Part shown: piece after piece, positions 24,067 to 33,748 of the stretch | Layout: every line of letters starts with the position of its first letter | Numbering within the stretch: the first letter of the stretch is position 1 | Assembly (NCBI GenBank): GCA_965230095.1 | Contig: OZ245946.1 | Coordinates: 1,054,001-1,118,000, forward strand | Direction: 5' to 3' | Origin: Balneola sp965230095 | GTDB taxonomy: Bacteria > Bacteroidota > Rhodothermia > Balneolales > Balneolaceae | DNA: 64,000 nt | Notes under the pieces: model-generated | The model's input: the letters and a program-made list of their open reading frames with translations, nothing else | The model's database searches: none | What the model was told of the DNA's origin: nothing | Program-made: the position numbers and the translations under genes

Positions 24067-26592
24067 ATGAAAGACCGATTTAATACGTTTGATAGTTTTG
24101 ATGAATCAGATGCTAGCTTTGATGATTTTGAACAAGCTATACCACTAATGTCTGAAGAAGAAGAAAGGGAGCTTACCGAATCTGTAATTCCGGATGAACT
24201 TCCTATACTTCCTCTGAAAAACACTGTTTTGTTTCCCGGGGTGGTAGTACCAATTACGGTAGGAAGAGATCGCTCCCTTGCTTTGGTGAAAGAAGCTTAC
24301 GCAGGCGACAAGATCATTGGCGTGGTAACACAAAAAGATGAAGACATTGAAGAGCCGGAAGATAAAGACCTTCATCGAGTTGGAACCATGGCTCGCATTA
24401 TAAAGCTCATAAAGATGCCGGACGGCAGTAAAAGTATTGTAATTCAGGGAAAGTCAGGGTTTGAAGTAGAAGAATTCACGCAAAGCAATCCCTTTTTTAA
24501 AGCCAAAGTAAAAGCATTTCCAAAAGAAATGGATATTCAGGGAGTAGAGCTGGATGCTTCTATCAGGAACATCAAAGAAACGGCAACAAGGATCATTAAC
24601 CTGTCCCCTAATATTCCATCTGAAGCAACAATTGCCGTAAATAATATCAACAGCCCTACTTTTCTGTTGAATTTTATTTCTTCGAACCTGAATGTAGGCA
24701 TTGAGAAAAAACAGCAACTGCTCGAAATTCAAAAATTCTCTGATAACCTGAATAAGGTAATGGAATTCCTTGAACAGGAAGTTCAGGTTCTTGATATGAG
24801 TGAAAAGATCAGGACCAAAGTAAAATCTGATATTGATGACCAGCAACGTGAGTTTTATCTCCGTCAGCAAATGAAAGCCATTCAGGAAGAACTTGGAGAA
24901 GATGCTGAGCATCAGGAAGTAGAAAAGCTTAAAGAAAAACTGGCTGCAAAAAAGCTTCCCGATAACGTTAGAGAAGAAGCTGAAAAGGAACTTCGCAGAT
25001 TAGAAATGACGCCTAATGCTTCTCCGAATTATGGCATTATCCATAGTTATGTTGAATGGATTCTCGATTTACCCTGGGATGAGTATTCTGAAGATAAACT
25101 GGATCTTAAATTCGCCAAAGAAGTTCTGGATGAAGACCATTATGGTCTTGAAAAAGTTAAGAAGCGTATCATTGAATATTTGGCTGTCCTGAAGTTGAAA
25201 GAAGACATGAAGGCGCCAATTCTGTGTTTCTACGGCCCTCCCGGTGTTGGTAAAACATCTCTGGGGAAATCCATTGCAAGATCTTTAAACAGAGAATTTG
25301 AGCGTTTCAGCTTAGGTGGAATTAGAGATGAAGCCGAGATCCGTGGTCACAGACGAACGTATATTGGCGCCCTGCCGGGAAGAATTATCCGTTCAATGAA
25401 AAAAGCAGGTAAAGGAAATCCTGTTATCATGCTGGATGAAATAGATAAAGTAGGATCAGATTACAGAGGCGACCCCACTTCTGCCCTGCTTGAAGTTCTT
25501 GACCCTGAGCAAAACGATACTTTCAGCGATAATTATTTAGAGCTGGAATATGATCTTTCCAAAGTAATGTTCATTGCAACAGCAAATAGTTTAGATACTA
25601 TCCCTGCTCCCTTGAAAGACAGAATGGAGATTATAAATATTAGCGGTTATACCCTTGAAGAGAAAACTGAGATCGCTAAAAAGTATCTTATTCCTAAACA
25701 GGTAAAAGAAAACGGACTCAAATCCGAACAAATTTCTATAGATGAAAAATCAATTCATAAGATTATTGATCAATACACCAGAGAATCAGGAGTTAGAAAT
25801 TTAGAGCGTCAGGTTGCAGGTGTTTGTCGTGGTGTAGCTGCTAAAATCGCAAAAGGTGAAATTGAAGAATTTTCCGTTAATGAAAGTGATATTGTGGAAT
25901 TTCTTGGAAAACAGAAATATTTCAGCGATGCTGCGGAAAGAACAACAGTTCCGGGTGTGGCAACAGGATTAGCCTGGACCCCGTTTGGAGGAGATATTTT
26001 GTTTATTGAAGCGAGTGTATCCAAAGGATCCGGAAAACTGAACATTACCGGTCAACTTGGTGATGTAATGAAAGAATCAGCGATGCTGGCCATTTCTTAT
26101 TTAAAAGCTCATGCTGAAGAAGTTGGCATTCCTGAAGAAGCATTCAAGTATTGGGACCTTCACATTCACGTTCCCGCAGGTGCTGTTCCTAAAGACGGTC
26201 CCTCTGCCGGAGTTTCATTGATGTCAGCGATAGCATCCATCTTTACTCAAAGAAAAGTAAAAGGAACTATTGCCCTTACCGGAGAGATTACCCTTCGAGG
26301 ATTAGTATTACCGGTTGGTGGTATTAAAGAAAAAGTTCTTGCTGCAAAAAGAGCGGGTATCAAACAAGTACTACTTCCAAAGAAAAACGAAAAAGATGTT
26401 GCTGAGATCGAGAAAGATGTGATCGGCGATCTAAAAGTGAACTATCTGGAAAGAATGGAAGAATTACTGGATCAAATGTTAGAAAAAAATCCGGAAACCG
26501 ACCCTACTGAGTTTTTTAAAGTAAGTGATGCTCATAAAAACTCAGTCTCGGGTAAAAACGGAAAATTAGAAAATGTGACTGTTTCTAAATAA
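24067..26592 (+). CDS. lon: Lon, ATP-dependent serine protease
   Basis: Degrades misfolded and regulatory proteins in the cytosol. An N-terminal LON substrate-binding domain (from LPILPLKNTVLFPGV, about 45) is followed by a coiled-coil region and the AAA+ module with Walker A GPPGVGKT (390-397) and Walker B VIMLDEIDKVG. The C-terminal protease has the Ser-Lys dyad S713 (PKDGPSAG) and K756 (GGIKEK). At 841 residues it is typical. A 40-residue acidic N-terminal extension (FDSFDESDASFDDFE) precedes the LON domain. It ends at a bidirectional terminator shared with the convergent NTF2-like gene. Confidence 0.97.
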   Translation: MKDRFNTFDSFDESDASFDDFEQAIPLMSEEEERELTESVIPDELPILPLKNTVLFPGVVVPITVGRDRSLALVKEAYAGDKIIGVVTQKDEDIEEPEDKDLHRVGTMARIIKLIKMPDGSKSIVIQGKSGFEVEEFTQSNPFFKAKVKAFPKEMDIQGVELDASIRNIKETATRIINLSPNIPSEATIAVNNINSPTFLLNFISSNLNVGIEKKQQLLEIQKFSDNLNKVMEFLEQEVQVLDMSEKIRTKVKSDIDDQQREFYLRQQMKAIQEELGEDAEHQEVEKLKEKLAAKKLPDNVREEAEKELRRLEMTPNASPNYGIIHSYVEWILDLPWDEYSEDKLDLKFAKEVLDEDHYGLEKVKKRIIEYLAVLKLKEDMKAPILCFYGPPGVGKTSLGKSIARSLNREFERFSLGGIRDEAEIRGHRRTYIGALPGRIIRSMKKAGKGNPVIMLDEIDKVGSDYRGDPTSALLEVLDPEQNDTFSDNYLELEYDLSKVMFIATANSLDTIPAPLKDRMEIINISGYTLEEKTEIAKKYLIPKQVKENGLKSEQISIDEKSIHKIIDQYTRESGVRNLERQVAGVCRGVAAKIAKGEIEEFSVNESDIVEFLGKQKYFSDAAERTTVPGVATGLAWTPFGGDILFIEASVSKGSGKLNITGQLGDVMKESAMLAISYLKAHAEEVGIPEEAFKYWDLHIHVPAGAVPKDGPSAGVSLMSAIASIFTQRKVKGTIALTGEITLRGLVLPVGGIKEKVLAAKRAGIKQVLLPKKNEKDVAEIEKDVIGDLKVNYLERMEELLDQMLEKNPETDPTEFFKVSDAHKNSVSGKNGKLENVTVSK

Positions 26593-26598
26593 TTTTAA

Positions 26599-26627
26599 AA
26601 AGACCCTTAACCGGGTCTTTTTTTATT
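26599..26627. terminator. Bidirectional terminator between lon and the NTF2-like gene
   Basis: AAAGACCC (26599-26606) and GGGTCTTT (26613-26620) form an 8-bp stem with loop TTAACC. T-rich sequence follows on the plus strand and A-rich sequence precedes it, so it can serve both converging genes. Confidence 0.8.
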
Positions 26628-27096
26628 TTAGACTATTCCACTGTTCTTTTGTACCTACCGAAACCTGATGTTCCATCAAAATCTTCCATTTTCTATCAGC
26701 TTTAATAAGTAAAGCCTCAAGATGAATATATACTGTACTTTCTTGTGCACCTTCTTGTTGGGAAGAATATTTGAACATTCCCGTTTCATAGGCTGTGGTT
26801 TCACTATGAAATCTTTTTGAAAACCTGAATTCAACACTGGCTTTCATTTTTCCCGCTTTGGTGTCTTCAAATCCTTTTTTCCATCCTTCCAAAGCTTCAG
26901 CGATTGGGTAACTATTTTCAGAAATTCCATTTACTAAAACAGCATCCGAATGAAATGTATCAGAATAGCCTTTAAAATCACCTTCCTTTACTGTTCTTGA
27001 AGCTTCATCCCAGAATTGATCTAATTCCTGTTCGGGATTATGTATCCCGTTGATGAGAAAAAATAATAATATCGGAAGAATTGAAAATCTGAGCAT
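26623..27096 (-). CDS. Exported NTF2-like/SnoaL-like protein
   Basis: A 157-residue protein with a hydrophobic N-terminus (LRFSILPILLFFLINGI), probably exported. The mature part has the NTF2-like cone-fold pattern of DUF4440/SnoaL proteins: a helical start (ELDQFWDEASRTVKEGDFKGY), the loop HSDAVLVNG, and alternating strands ending in WKILMEHQVSV. Family members are ligand-binding or isomerase-like, and no catalytic residue can be assigned here. It stands alone, convergent with lon. Confidence 0.7.
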   Translation of the reverse strand: MLRFSILPILLFFLINGIHNPEQELDQFWDEASRTVKEGDFKGYSDTFHSDAVLVNGISENSYPIAEALEGWKKGFEDTKAGKMKASVEFRFSKRFHSETTAYETGMFKYSSQQEGAQESTVYIHLEALLIKADRKWKILMEHQVSVGTKEQWNSLK

Positions 27097-27209
27097 TTTA
27101 TTAGGTTTAAAGTGGTTAAAATTGATTCTAAAAGAACCTAAAAAAAACTAATTATCCAATATTTTAAGTTTTCTCCTTGCCAATAGCAGAGTCTTCCTTA
27201 TTTTCAGGA

Positions 27210-28121
27210 ATGCAAAAAGGACGAGTATTAGAATCTACCGGAAGCTGGTATAAAGTTGATACCGGAAATGAGATTATAAACAGCCGACTTCCGGGTAAGT
27301 TTCGTTTGGATAAAAAAGAAGTTACCAATCCTGTAACTGTTGGAGATATGGTTGAACTGGAAGTGAATGATGACGGTTCAGGTAATATTGTGCAAATTTG
27401 TGACAGGCAAAACTATATCACGAGACAGGCCACACACGGTAAACGAGGTGAACATATCCTGGTCTCTAATCTGGATCAGGCTTTTGTTGTTCAGTCCATA
27501 AGAAGACCCAAACTGAATGAAGGATTTATCAACAGGTTTCTGGTAACTTGTGAAGCATATGATGTATCAGCAGGAATCATTATTAACAAAATGGATCTGG
27601 CTAAAAAAGGAGATCTTGATTTTGTGAAAGATATGGCAGAAGTATATTCTGCAATTGGTTACCCGGTCTATACCTGTTCAATTAAAAATAAAGAGCAAAT
27701 TGAACAACTAAAGATCTTGTTTCAAGGTAAAATCTCTGCGTTTATCGGGCCATCCGGAGTGGGAAAAACAAGTATTCTAAATGCCATTGATCCGGATTAT
27801 AATCTAAAAGTCGGTGAGGTTTCCAACTCGTCTAATAAAGGAAAACATACTACTACTTTTGCACGCCTGATACCTTTGGAAATCGGTGGGTTTGTCGCTG
27901 ACACTCCCGGAATCCGGGAATTCGGTTTGGTAAATATTGAAGACTGGGAACTATCGCTTTACTTTCCGGAAATGTTGGAGCCACGAGAATCATGTAAGTT
28001 TAATACCTGCACACATATTCATGAGCCCGGGTGCGGTGTTATCGCCGCTTTTGAAAATGGAGAAATAGACCCGAACAGATATCATTCCTACATAAATATG
28101 CTGGAATCTCTGGAAAATTAA
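27210..28121 (+). CDS. rsgA: RsgA, ribosome small-subunit-dependent GTPase
   Basis: Circularly permuted GTPase that checks late 30S maturation. After an N-terminal OB fold, motif G4 (NKMDLA) comes first, then G1 GPSGVGKT (residues 180-187 from this start), then G3 DTPGIREFG. The C-terminal zinc finger is CKFNTCTHIHEPGC. I chose ATG at 27210 because MQKGRVLESTGSWYKV matches the usual Bacteroidetes N-terminus. An in-frame TTG at 27177 would add 11 residues. At 303 residues its length is normal. It is a single-gene unit. Confidence 0.93.
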   Translation: MQKGRVLESTGSWYKVDTGNEIINSRLPGKFRLDKKEVTNPVTVGDMVELEVNDDGSGNIVQICDRQNYITRQATHGKRGEHILVSNLDQAFVVQSIRRPKLNEGFINRFLVTCEAYDVSAGIIINKMDLAKKGDLDFVKDMAEVYSAIGYPVYTCSIKNKEQIEQLKILFQGKISAFIGPSGVGKTSILNAIDPDYNLKVGEVSNSSNKGKHTTTFARLIPLEIGGFVADTPGIREFGLVNIEDWELSLYFPEMLEPRESCKFNTCTHIHEPGCGVIAAFENGEIDPNRYHSYINMLESLEN

Positions 28122-28205
28122 GATTTTCAAATACCTCTATCAGGGTATACAAACTAATCAAAATAATACAGATATTAGTCTATAATTATAAACACAGGAG
28201 AATAT

Positions 28206-29264
28206 ATGTTAAACCGCTACAAGACTATTACAAAAATCATTCTAAGTACATTTGTACTGGGATTTATGGCTATTAGCCCGGCAAAAGCGCAATTCGGAGA
28301 TATCGGTGCTTTCTTAAGAGCCGGTGCTGCTGATGCTGAACTACTAACCAGAGAGTATATCCGCCCGCTCCCAACTGGTTTTGGAACCGGATTGAACGCC
28401 GGTTTTACTGAAGGCTCAAAACCTAAAAAAGTTCTTGGTTTTAGTCTGCAGATTAGACCTTCATTAGCTATAGTTCCATCCTCAGATCAAGAGTTTGATA
28501 TCGCACCTTTGGCTCTTACGAATATCAGACCTGCTGATCCTAATAATACAATTACTCCCACTATTTCAGGCGAGAACTCAACAGGACCTGAAATGATTAT
28601 CGAAGATGATGACGGCAATGAACTATCCCGCTTTAACATGCCAAAAGGACTTGGAATACCCGCTGTTCCTGCTCCTATTGTACAAGCCAGTGTCGGATTA
28701 ATAAAATCGACTGACGTAACTGTTCGTTTCGTGCCTGAAACAACTATTGACAGTTTTGGAAGTTTTAGTGTACTTGGTGGAGCAATTAAGCATGGTTTAA
28801 ATCAATATATACCCGGGGGTAAATTACTTCCTGTTGATCTATCTGTGATGGTAGGTTTTAATAAAATTAATTTAGATGCTGATTTAGATGTTCGCCCCGA
28901 TCCAACTTCTGTACCAAATGGTGAAACCGGTGACTTCTCTGATCAGGCCGTTAGAACAGAAACAAATACACTGGTAGTAAATGCTTACGTAGGCAAATCG
29001 TTACCTTTTATATCAGTTTATGGTGGGGTTGGGTATCAACAAGCCTCTCTGGATGTAAGTGTTGAAGGCGATTACCCGGTTGAACTTCCATTCAACAGAT
29101 ATGACGTTATAACAGATCCTTTTGATTTTTCATTAGACAGTGAAAGCAGTGTTCATTTATTGGGTGGATTCAGATTACGACTTGGTATTTTAGCTTTCTA
29201 CGGTGAAGCTACTTTAGCAAACTACTTTACTGCTAATGCCGGTGTTGGTATTAGTTTCAGATAA
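28206..29264 (+). CDS. Exported outer-membrane-type protein (DUF6588-like)
   Basis: A 352-residue protein with a signal peptide (SPAKAQF). The mature start FGDIGAFLRAGAADAELLTREYIRPLPTG and a glycine-rich, strand-alternating body ending in GVGISFR suggest an outer-membrane barrel or barrel-associated protein. I recall this start from the DUF6588 family. It has one of the few strong Shine-Dalgarno sequences in the window (AGGAG, five bases before ATG), implying good expression. It ends at the strong hairpin at 29287. Confidence 0.65.
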   Translation: MLNRYKTITKIILSTFVLGFMAISPAKAQFGDIGAFLRAGAADAELLTREYIRPLPTGFGTGLNAGFTEGSKPKKVLGFSLQIRPSLAIVPSSDQEFDIAPLALTNIRPADPNNTITPTISGENSTGPEMIIEDDDGNELSRFNMPKGLGIPAVPAPIVQASVGLIKSTDVTVRFVPETTIDSFGSFSVLGGAIKHGLNQYIPGGKLLPVDLSVMVGFNKINLDADLDVRPDPTSVPNGETGDFSDQAVRTETNTLVVNAYVGKSLPFISVYGGVGYQQASLDVSVEGDYPVELPFNRYDVITDPFDFSLDSESSVHLLGGFRLRLGILAFYGEATLANYFTANAGVGISFR

Positions 29265-29286
29265 TTATACCGGAACTTAAACTACA

Positions 29287-29330
29287 AAAAAAGCCGCTTG
29301 TCGAATGACAAGCGGCTTTTTTATTTTTAT
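29287..29330. terminator. Strong bidirectional terminator
   Basis: AAAAAAGCCGCTTGTC (29287-29302) and its exact complement (29307-29322) form a 16-bp stem with loop GAAT. A tract precedes and T tract follows, so it terminates both the outer-membrane gene and the converging export operon. Confidence 0.9.
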
Positions 29331-29340
29331 ATCTTTTTAA

Positions 29341-30054
29341 TCAATGTGTTGCTAAAACAGGGTTTGCAACTTTTTCGTCAGACTCTATTACCCCGTCTCT
29401 TAATCTTACAATTCTTCGGGAATACTCTGCAATTTCGTTTTCATGAGTTACCAGTATAATGGTGTTTCCGGCTTTATATAATTCCTCAAACAGGAGCATG
29501 ATCTCATCCCCGGTTTTGGTATCAAGGTTTCCTGTGGGTTCATCTGCAAGGAGTATCGAAGGCCCGTTGACCAAAGCTCTGGCTATAGCAACCCTTTGTC
29601 TTTGTCCTCCGGATAATTCATTTGGTTTGTGATCTAATCTGTCACCCAATCCTACTTTTGTAAGCACTTCTGAAGCTCTTTCCTTTCGCTCCGAAGCTTT
29701 TACCCCGGCATAGATCAATGGCAGTTCCACATTTGCAAGGCACGTTGTTCTGGGAAGTAAATTAAATGTCTGGAATACAAAGCCGATTTCTCTGTTTCTT
29801 ACTTCAGCTAGCTCGGCGTCATCCATTTGGCTTACACGGTTATTGTTCAGAATATATTCTCCACCTGTGGGAGTATCTAAACAACCGATCATATTCATCA
29901 ATGTTGATTTACCAGATCCGGATGGACCCATTATTGCAATGTATTCATTTTCGAGTACATCGAAAGTTACACCGTTGAGAGCTCTTACTTCGGTTTCTCC
30001 CATTTGATAAAACCTGGTAAGATCTTTAATCTGAATTATTGGTCTTTTTGACAT
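29341..30054 (-). CDS. MacB/LolD-type ABC ATPase
   Basis: ATPase of a mechanotransmission-type (MacB/FtsE/LolD) exporter. It carries Walker A GPSGSGKST, the signature LSGGQRQRV, Walker B ILLADEPTG and the H-loop ILVTHENEIA. At 237 residues it is a stand-alone nucleotide-binding protein. The membrane parts are the two separate FtsX-like proteins at 34033-36479. It is the last gene of the operon and ends at the shared terminator. Substrate unknown; exporters of this layout move lipoproteins, peptides or small molecules. Confidence 0.9.
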   Translation of the reverse strand: MSKRPIIQIKDLTRFYQMGETEVRALNGVTFDVLENEYIAIMGPSGSGKSTLMNMIGCLDTPTGGEYILNNNRVSQMDDAELAEVRNREIGFVFQTFNLLPRTTCLANVELPLIYAGVKASERKERASEVLTKVGLGDRLDHKPNELSGGQRQRVAIARALVNGPSILLADEPTGNLDTKTGDEIMLLFEELYKAGNTIILVTHENEIAEYSRRIVRLRDGVIESDEKVANPVLATH

Positions 30055-30063
30055 TGTGCCCTG

Positions 30064-31458
30064 TTAGTTAATTGAAGCGAATGAATCTGAGTTATTATCC
30101 ACCTTTACTTTATCGCCATTCTCTAAATTCTTAGACAATGTACGGTAACTACCGATTACTATTTCATCACCAGCATTTACGCCTGTTAGAATTTGAGTAT
30201 GGGTGTTATCACTGATTCCTGTTTCAACTTCGTATCTTACTGCAGCCCCATTTTCTACGATGAATACTACCTTTCTTATATCTTCCTTTTTAATGATGAG
30301 ATTATCATTTACATCATCAGACGACCCATCTTCTGAATTAGTTGAATCATCTTCAGAATTATTCTTTCTGTCTTTCTTATCCTTTGCAAAATCTCTTACA
30401 GTAACGGCCTGAATCGGAACAGATACTACATTCTTAGCTGTTTTGGTTTCTATATCAACCGTAGCTGACATTCCCGGTTTAAAATTAGGCGAAAAATTTT
30501 CTTCGGGATTTTCAGCGGTTTCAGACTGAACTAACTCTGCGCCTGACATTGAAAGGTTGTGAGGGGTGATAATTCTGACCTTTACCTGATAATTAGTTAC
30601 TTGCTCGTTAGATCCTGCACCGGTTATTCTGGCAGAATTTGCAATTTCAGTAACGATGCCATTAAATCTTCTTTCAGGATATGCATCCACTTCAATTCGT
30701 GTAGTGTCAAGTGATGAAATATTTACGATATCGTTTTCATTCACTTCAACCAGAACTTCCATTTTATCCAACAGGGAAACGCGCATCATTTCTGTTCCTG
30801 CCATTTGTGAATTACCCAAGACTCTTTCTCCAAATTCAACAGCCAAACCTGTAACTGTACCATCCTGTGGAGCACGTATCACCGTTTGTTCCAATTCTTC
30901 TTCTGCTTTTCTCAACTGAGCTTCAGCACTTTGAATCTGGTACTGAGATGCTTTTAAACTTGCTTTTTGTGACTCATAATTCGACTTGGTTTGTATAAAA
31001 TCAAGTTCAGAGATTATATCCTTCTCATAAAGTTCTTTGTTTTTCAGATGAGCTGCCTCAGCTTGAATCATACTGGCTCTGGCTTGTTCCAATCGTGCTT
31101 TCTGAGTAAGCAATGCTGCGTTTAGGTCGTCAATTCTGGCTTTAAAAATATCCGGCTTAAGACGCACCAAAAGATCTCCCTTACGAACAAAATCGCCTTC
31201 GTTCACAGCTAGTTCTATGATTTCCCCGGAAACATCCGGACGTATAATAACTTCCACTTCAGGTTGAATTTTTCCGGAAGCAGATACGAGTTGGGTTATT
31301 GTTTTAAGTTTCGCCTTTTCTGTCTCCACCGTGGTTCCTTCCTCAGCTCCACCTATTACACCGGCTGCTCTTAATCCAAAACCTGCACCAACTATAACAA
31401 TCAGAAAAATTCCGAAGTATAAAAGTATTTTGCCCGTTGATGATCCTTTTTTTGCCAT
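30064..31458 (-). CDS. MacA/HlyD-type periplasmic adaptor
   Basis: Adaptor linking inner-membrane exporter to TolC. One N-terminal membrane helix (ILLYFGIFLIVIVGAGFG) is followed by the lipoyl half-motif (IIRPDVSGEIIELAVNEGDFVRKGD) and an alpha-helical hairpin of about 95-190 residues. The second lipoyl half (VIRAPQDGTVTGLAVEFGE) and beta-barrel/membrane-proximal domains follow. An acidic low-complexity insert (about residues 355-385, rich in D, N, S) interrupts the membrane-proximal part and is unusual. It lies between the ATPase and TolC genes with short gaps. Confidence 0.9.
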   Translation of the reverse strand: MAKKGSSTGKILLYFGIFLIVIVGAGFGLRAAGVIGGAEEGTTVETEKAKLKTITQLVSASGKIQPEVEVIIRPDVSGEIIELAVNEGDFVRKGDLLVRLKPDIFKARIDDLNAALLTQKARLEQARASMIQAEAAHLKNKELYEKDIISELDFIQTKSNYESQKASLKASQYQIQSAEAQLRKAEEELEQTVIRAPQDGTVTGLAVEFGERVLGNSQMAGTEMMRVSLLDKMEVLVEVNENDIVNISSLDTTRIEVDAYPERRFNGIVTEIANSARITGAGSNEQVTNYQVKVRIITPHNLSMSGAELVQSETAENPEENFSPNFKPGMSATVDIETKTAKNVVSVPIQAVTVRDFAKDKKDRKNNSEDDSTNSEDGSSDDVNDNLIIKKEDIRKVVFIVENGAAVRYEVETGISDNTHTQILTGVNAGDEIVIGSYRTLSKNLENGDKVKVDNNSDSFASIN

Positions 31459-31488
31459 TTTCCCTCTAAAAATTTATTTCGTTATTTA

Positions 31489-32886
31489 TTAAAAATTGAT
31501 GTCTTCGCCCGAAAGTTTACCTACATAGTAATCCAGTAATTTTTCCTGAAAGATCAGGTTATATAAAGCACTGGTTCTTGCAGATTGAGCATTAAAATAT
31601 TGCGTTTGTGCCTGACTTAATTCAATAAGTGTACTCGCCCCAACATTATACCGCTCTTGTTGTGTTTCAAAAGCTTTTTCTGATGCTATCAAAGATTTTT
31701 CTGAAGCCTTAAGTTGCGCTGAATAAGAAGAGTAGTCGTTTAAAGCTTGTGTAATCTCTTGAATCACCTGTAATTTCGTATTTTCGAGACCAAGTTCAGC
31801 ATTCTTCAAGTTTACTTGTGCAGATTGGATTTGAGTCATTCTGTTCCAATTGTTGAAAATTGGCAAATTGAGAGAAAGACCGATAGATTTGTTAACACGC
31901 TGATCAAAAAACTGATCAGAAAAATTCACATCTTCAAAAATAGGATCGTTCGTATTTGGATCCCTACCAACCAAAATAGTAGCTTGATCACTATAACTGG
32001 ACGACAAAGAGGCACTACCATTTAACGTAGGATATAATGCACCTTTAGCAATTTGAAGCTGATACTCTAACGACTCGATATTATACTCAGAGCTTTTAAG
32101 ATCCGAACGATTAGTGAGAGCTTCATTAACCAAAGCATTGATTTGCAAGCCTGCAGTTGATGAAGTTATTGATGATTCTGGATCAAATTCAGGAACAGCA
32201 AATTCGTATTCAACTAAAGGATCTATTTGTAAAGAGCGTACTAACTGCAATCTTGAAAGCTTCAAAGCATTTTCCCTTTGAGTAATGGTAAATTCGTCAT
32301 TAGCAACTGTAGCTTCCTGATTGAATAAATCAACACTTGGTCTGGATCCTACTTCAACTTGAGCTTTAGTTTGTTCTAACAGCTTTACAGAAGTTTCTAA
32401 GCTTTCTTTTGCGTCTTCAAGCTGTTGTTTATTCAACAACACGGTAAGAAAACGGGTTGCAGTTTCGAAAATAATATTTTCTTTTGCTCTTTTGAGGTTT
32501 TCCTCACTTGATAGTTTACTGGACTCACTTGACCTCAGAGTTAAAATGTTATTAAAACCGTTAAAAATTGGAATACTAGCATTAATACTAGCACTTCCAC
32601 TTGTAGAAGTAAGATCTGTAAATGTTAGCGTTTCCTGTACAAACTGTTGACCAGCTTGTGTAGAATAGTTAGCTCTTGAAGACAGACTTGGTAAAAAATC
32701 TGCTTTCTCACTTAAGATTCTGTATTCAGCGAGGTCTAAATTGTTTTCTGCTTGTTTAAGCTGGTAGTTGTTTTCTAAAGCAAGTTGAATTGCTTCGTTA
32801 AGGGTAATAGTTCTTTTTTGTTGTGCTGTAATGGATGTGCTGATGAAGAGCACAGAAAATGCCGCTAAAAGAAAAAGTTTTTTCAT
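31489..32886 (-). CDS. TolC-family outer-membrane channel
   Basis: Outer-membrane exit duct. Signal peptide MKKLFLLAAFSVLFIS...TAQ, then two OEP repeats with the typical opening TLNEAIQLALENNYQLKQAENN and second-half start (LVNEALTNRSDLKSSEYNIE). Long helices alternate with short strand segments. ATG at 32886 is preferred because it opens the signal peptide; an in-frame ATG at 32922 adds 12 polar residues. It is the partner of the adaptor and ATPase downstream. Confidence 0.92.
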   Translation of the reverse strand: MKKLFLLAAFSVLFISTSITAQQKRTITLNEAIQLALENNYQLKQAENNLDLAEYRILSEKADFLPSLSSRANYSTQAGQQFVQETLTFTDLTSTSGSASINASIPIFNGFNNILTLRSSESSKLSSEENLKRAKENIIFETATRFLTVLLNKQQLEDAKESLETSVKLLEQTKAQVEVGSRPSVDLFNQEATVANDEFTITQRENALKLSRLQLVRSLQIDPLVEYEFAVPEFDPESSITSSTAGLQINALVNEALTNRSDLKSSEYNIESLEYQLQIAKGALYPTLNGSASLSSSYSDQATILVGRDPNTNDPIFEDVNFSDQFFDQRVNKSIGLSLNLPIFNNWNRMTQIQSAQVNLKNAELGLENTKLQVIQEITQALNDYSSYSAQLKASEKSLIASEKAFETQQERYNVGASTLIELSQAQTQYFNAQSARTSALYNLIFQEKLLDYYVGKLSGEDINF

Positions 32887-33007
32887 TGAAATATTCTTTT
32901 TGTGTTTATGATTCGCTTTCACGAATTGATAAATATATAGTTTCAGTATTTGAGGATATTTTTAAGCAAATTGAAAAACATCCCGATTGTTTAGGCGAGA
33001 TTTATCT

Positions 33008-33337
33008 CTATTTCTCTCGGGAATTCATTTTTCTTTCGATGAGATCACTAAGCATTGATAACCCTTTTTTGGCAAAAGCTTTTTTTAGCTCGGATGCAAT
33101 CAATGAATCCGATGAAGAACCGGACGATTTTGGCTTTCCTATCAGGAAACCTACTAAAACAGAAGCTCCCAATACATGAAGAGGATATTTTCTTATGATA
33201 GTTTTCGGATCCAAATTCTCAACTACTTCTTCCTTTACTCCATCAATAGATTTATCAATCCCTTCCTGTATACGGGCAAGTTCGTTTTCTAACTCGATTT
33301 TCTTTTTCTCGATTTCTGATACTCTTGAACTACCCAT
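33008..33337 (-). CDS. Small membrane-anchored coiled-coil protein, 109 aa
   Basis: A coiled-coil-prone N-terminus (EIEKKKIELENELARIQEGI) is followed by a pre-membrane motif and one hydrophobic glycine-rich segment (VLGASVLVGFLIGK, about 56-69), then a helical tail. The short RKYP...GxxVGFLIGK pattern also occurs in the 71-residue protein at 33749, so both are YqjD/ElaB-like. Relatives anchor to the inner membrane and can bind ribosomes. Its position two genes before tolC is notable. Confidence 0.65.
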   Translation of the reverse strand: MGSSRVSEIEKKKIELENELARIQEGIDKSIDGVKEEVVENLDPKTIIRKYPLHVLGASVLVGFLIGKPKSSGSSSDSLIASELKKAFAKKGLSMLSDLIERKMNSREK

Positions 33338-33338
33338 A

Positions 33339-33746
33339 TTACGATTCCCTGTTTTTATTTTCTTCCAGAAATTTAATTTCTTCGTTATCCTTTTTAGCGT
33401 CTAAAGCTTCAATTACGTCGTGCATAATCTGAGATTGAATTTTTCTGGATATATTTTTTGGCTTGGAGACTATAAGGATCAACCCAACTAAAAATAAAAA
33501 CCCACCTATAATTCCAAAACCTGCCGGCATACTATTCAAAACCTCACCTAAATAAAATCCAAGTGCGATCAATCCAAATAGCAATCCGGTTCCGAGTATA
33601 ACTAAATTAAAAGTATGCTGTATCAGATCGCCTAACCAAAGCGTTCCTTTATCACTCAGATTTAGAATCAAAAGTTCAATGCGTGTTTCCACGTATCCTT
33701 TTAATTCGTTTGATACTTGCTTAATACGTTGGGTTAGTTGATCCAT
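33339..33746 (-). CDS. Phage-holin-family (holin-X/YqjE-like) membrane protein
   Basis: A 135-residue protein with an amphipathic N-terminal helix (LTQRIKQVSNELKGYVETRIELL). Two membrane helices follow (about 48-68 and 75-93: LVILGTGLLFGLIALGFYLG and GFGIIGGFLFLVGLILIV). This is the layout of the Holin-X/YqjE group, whose members accompany YqjD-like proteins in many genomes. No lysis role is implied. It is tightly packed between two small YqjD-like genes. Confidence 0.75.
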   Translation of the reverse strand: MDQLTQRIKQVSNELKGYVETRIELLILNLSDKGTLWLGDLIQHTFNLVILGTGLLFGLIALGFYLGEVLNSMPAGFGIIGGFLFLVGLILIVSKPKNISRKIQSQIMHDVIEALDAKKDNEEIKFLEENKNRES

Positions 33747-33748
33747 AA

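Noticed and set aside
33339..33746. Prophage holin (lysis gene)
   Set aside because: The holin-X family is common in non-phage envelope clusters, and no endolysin, terminase or structural phage gene is near.
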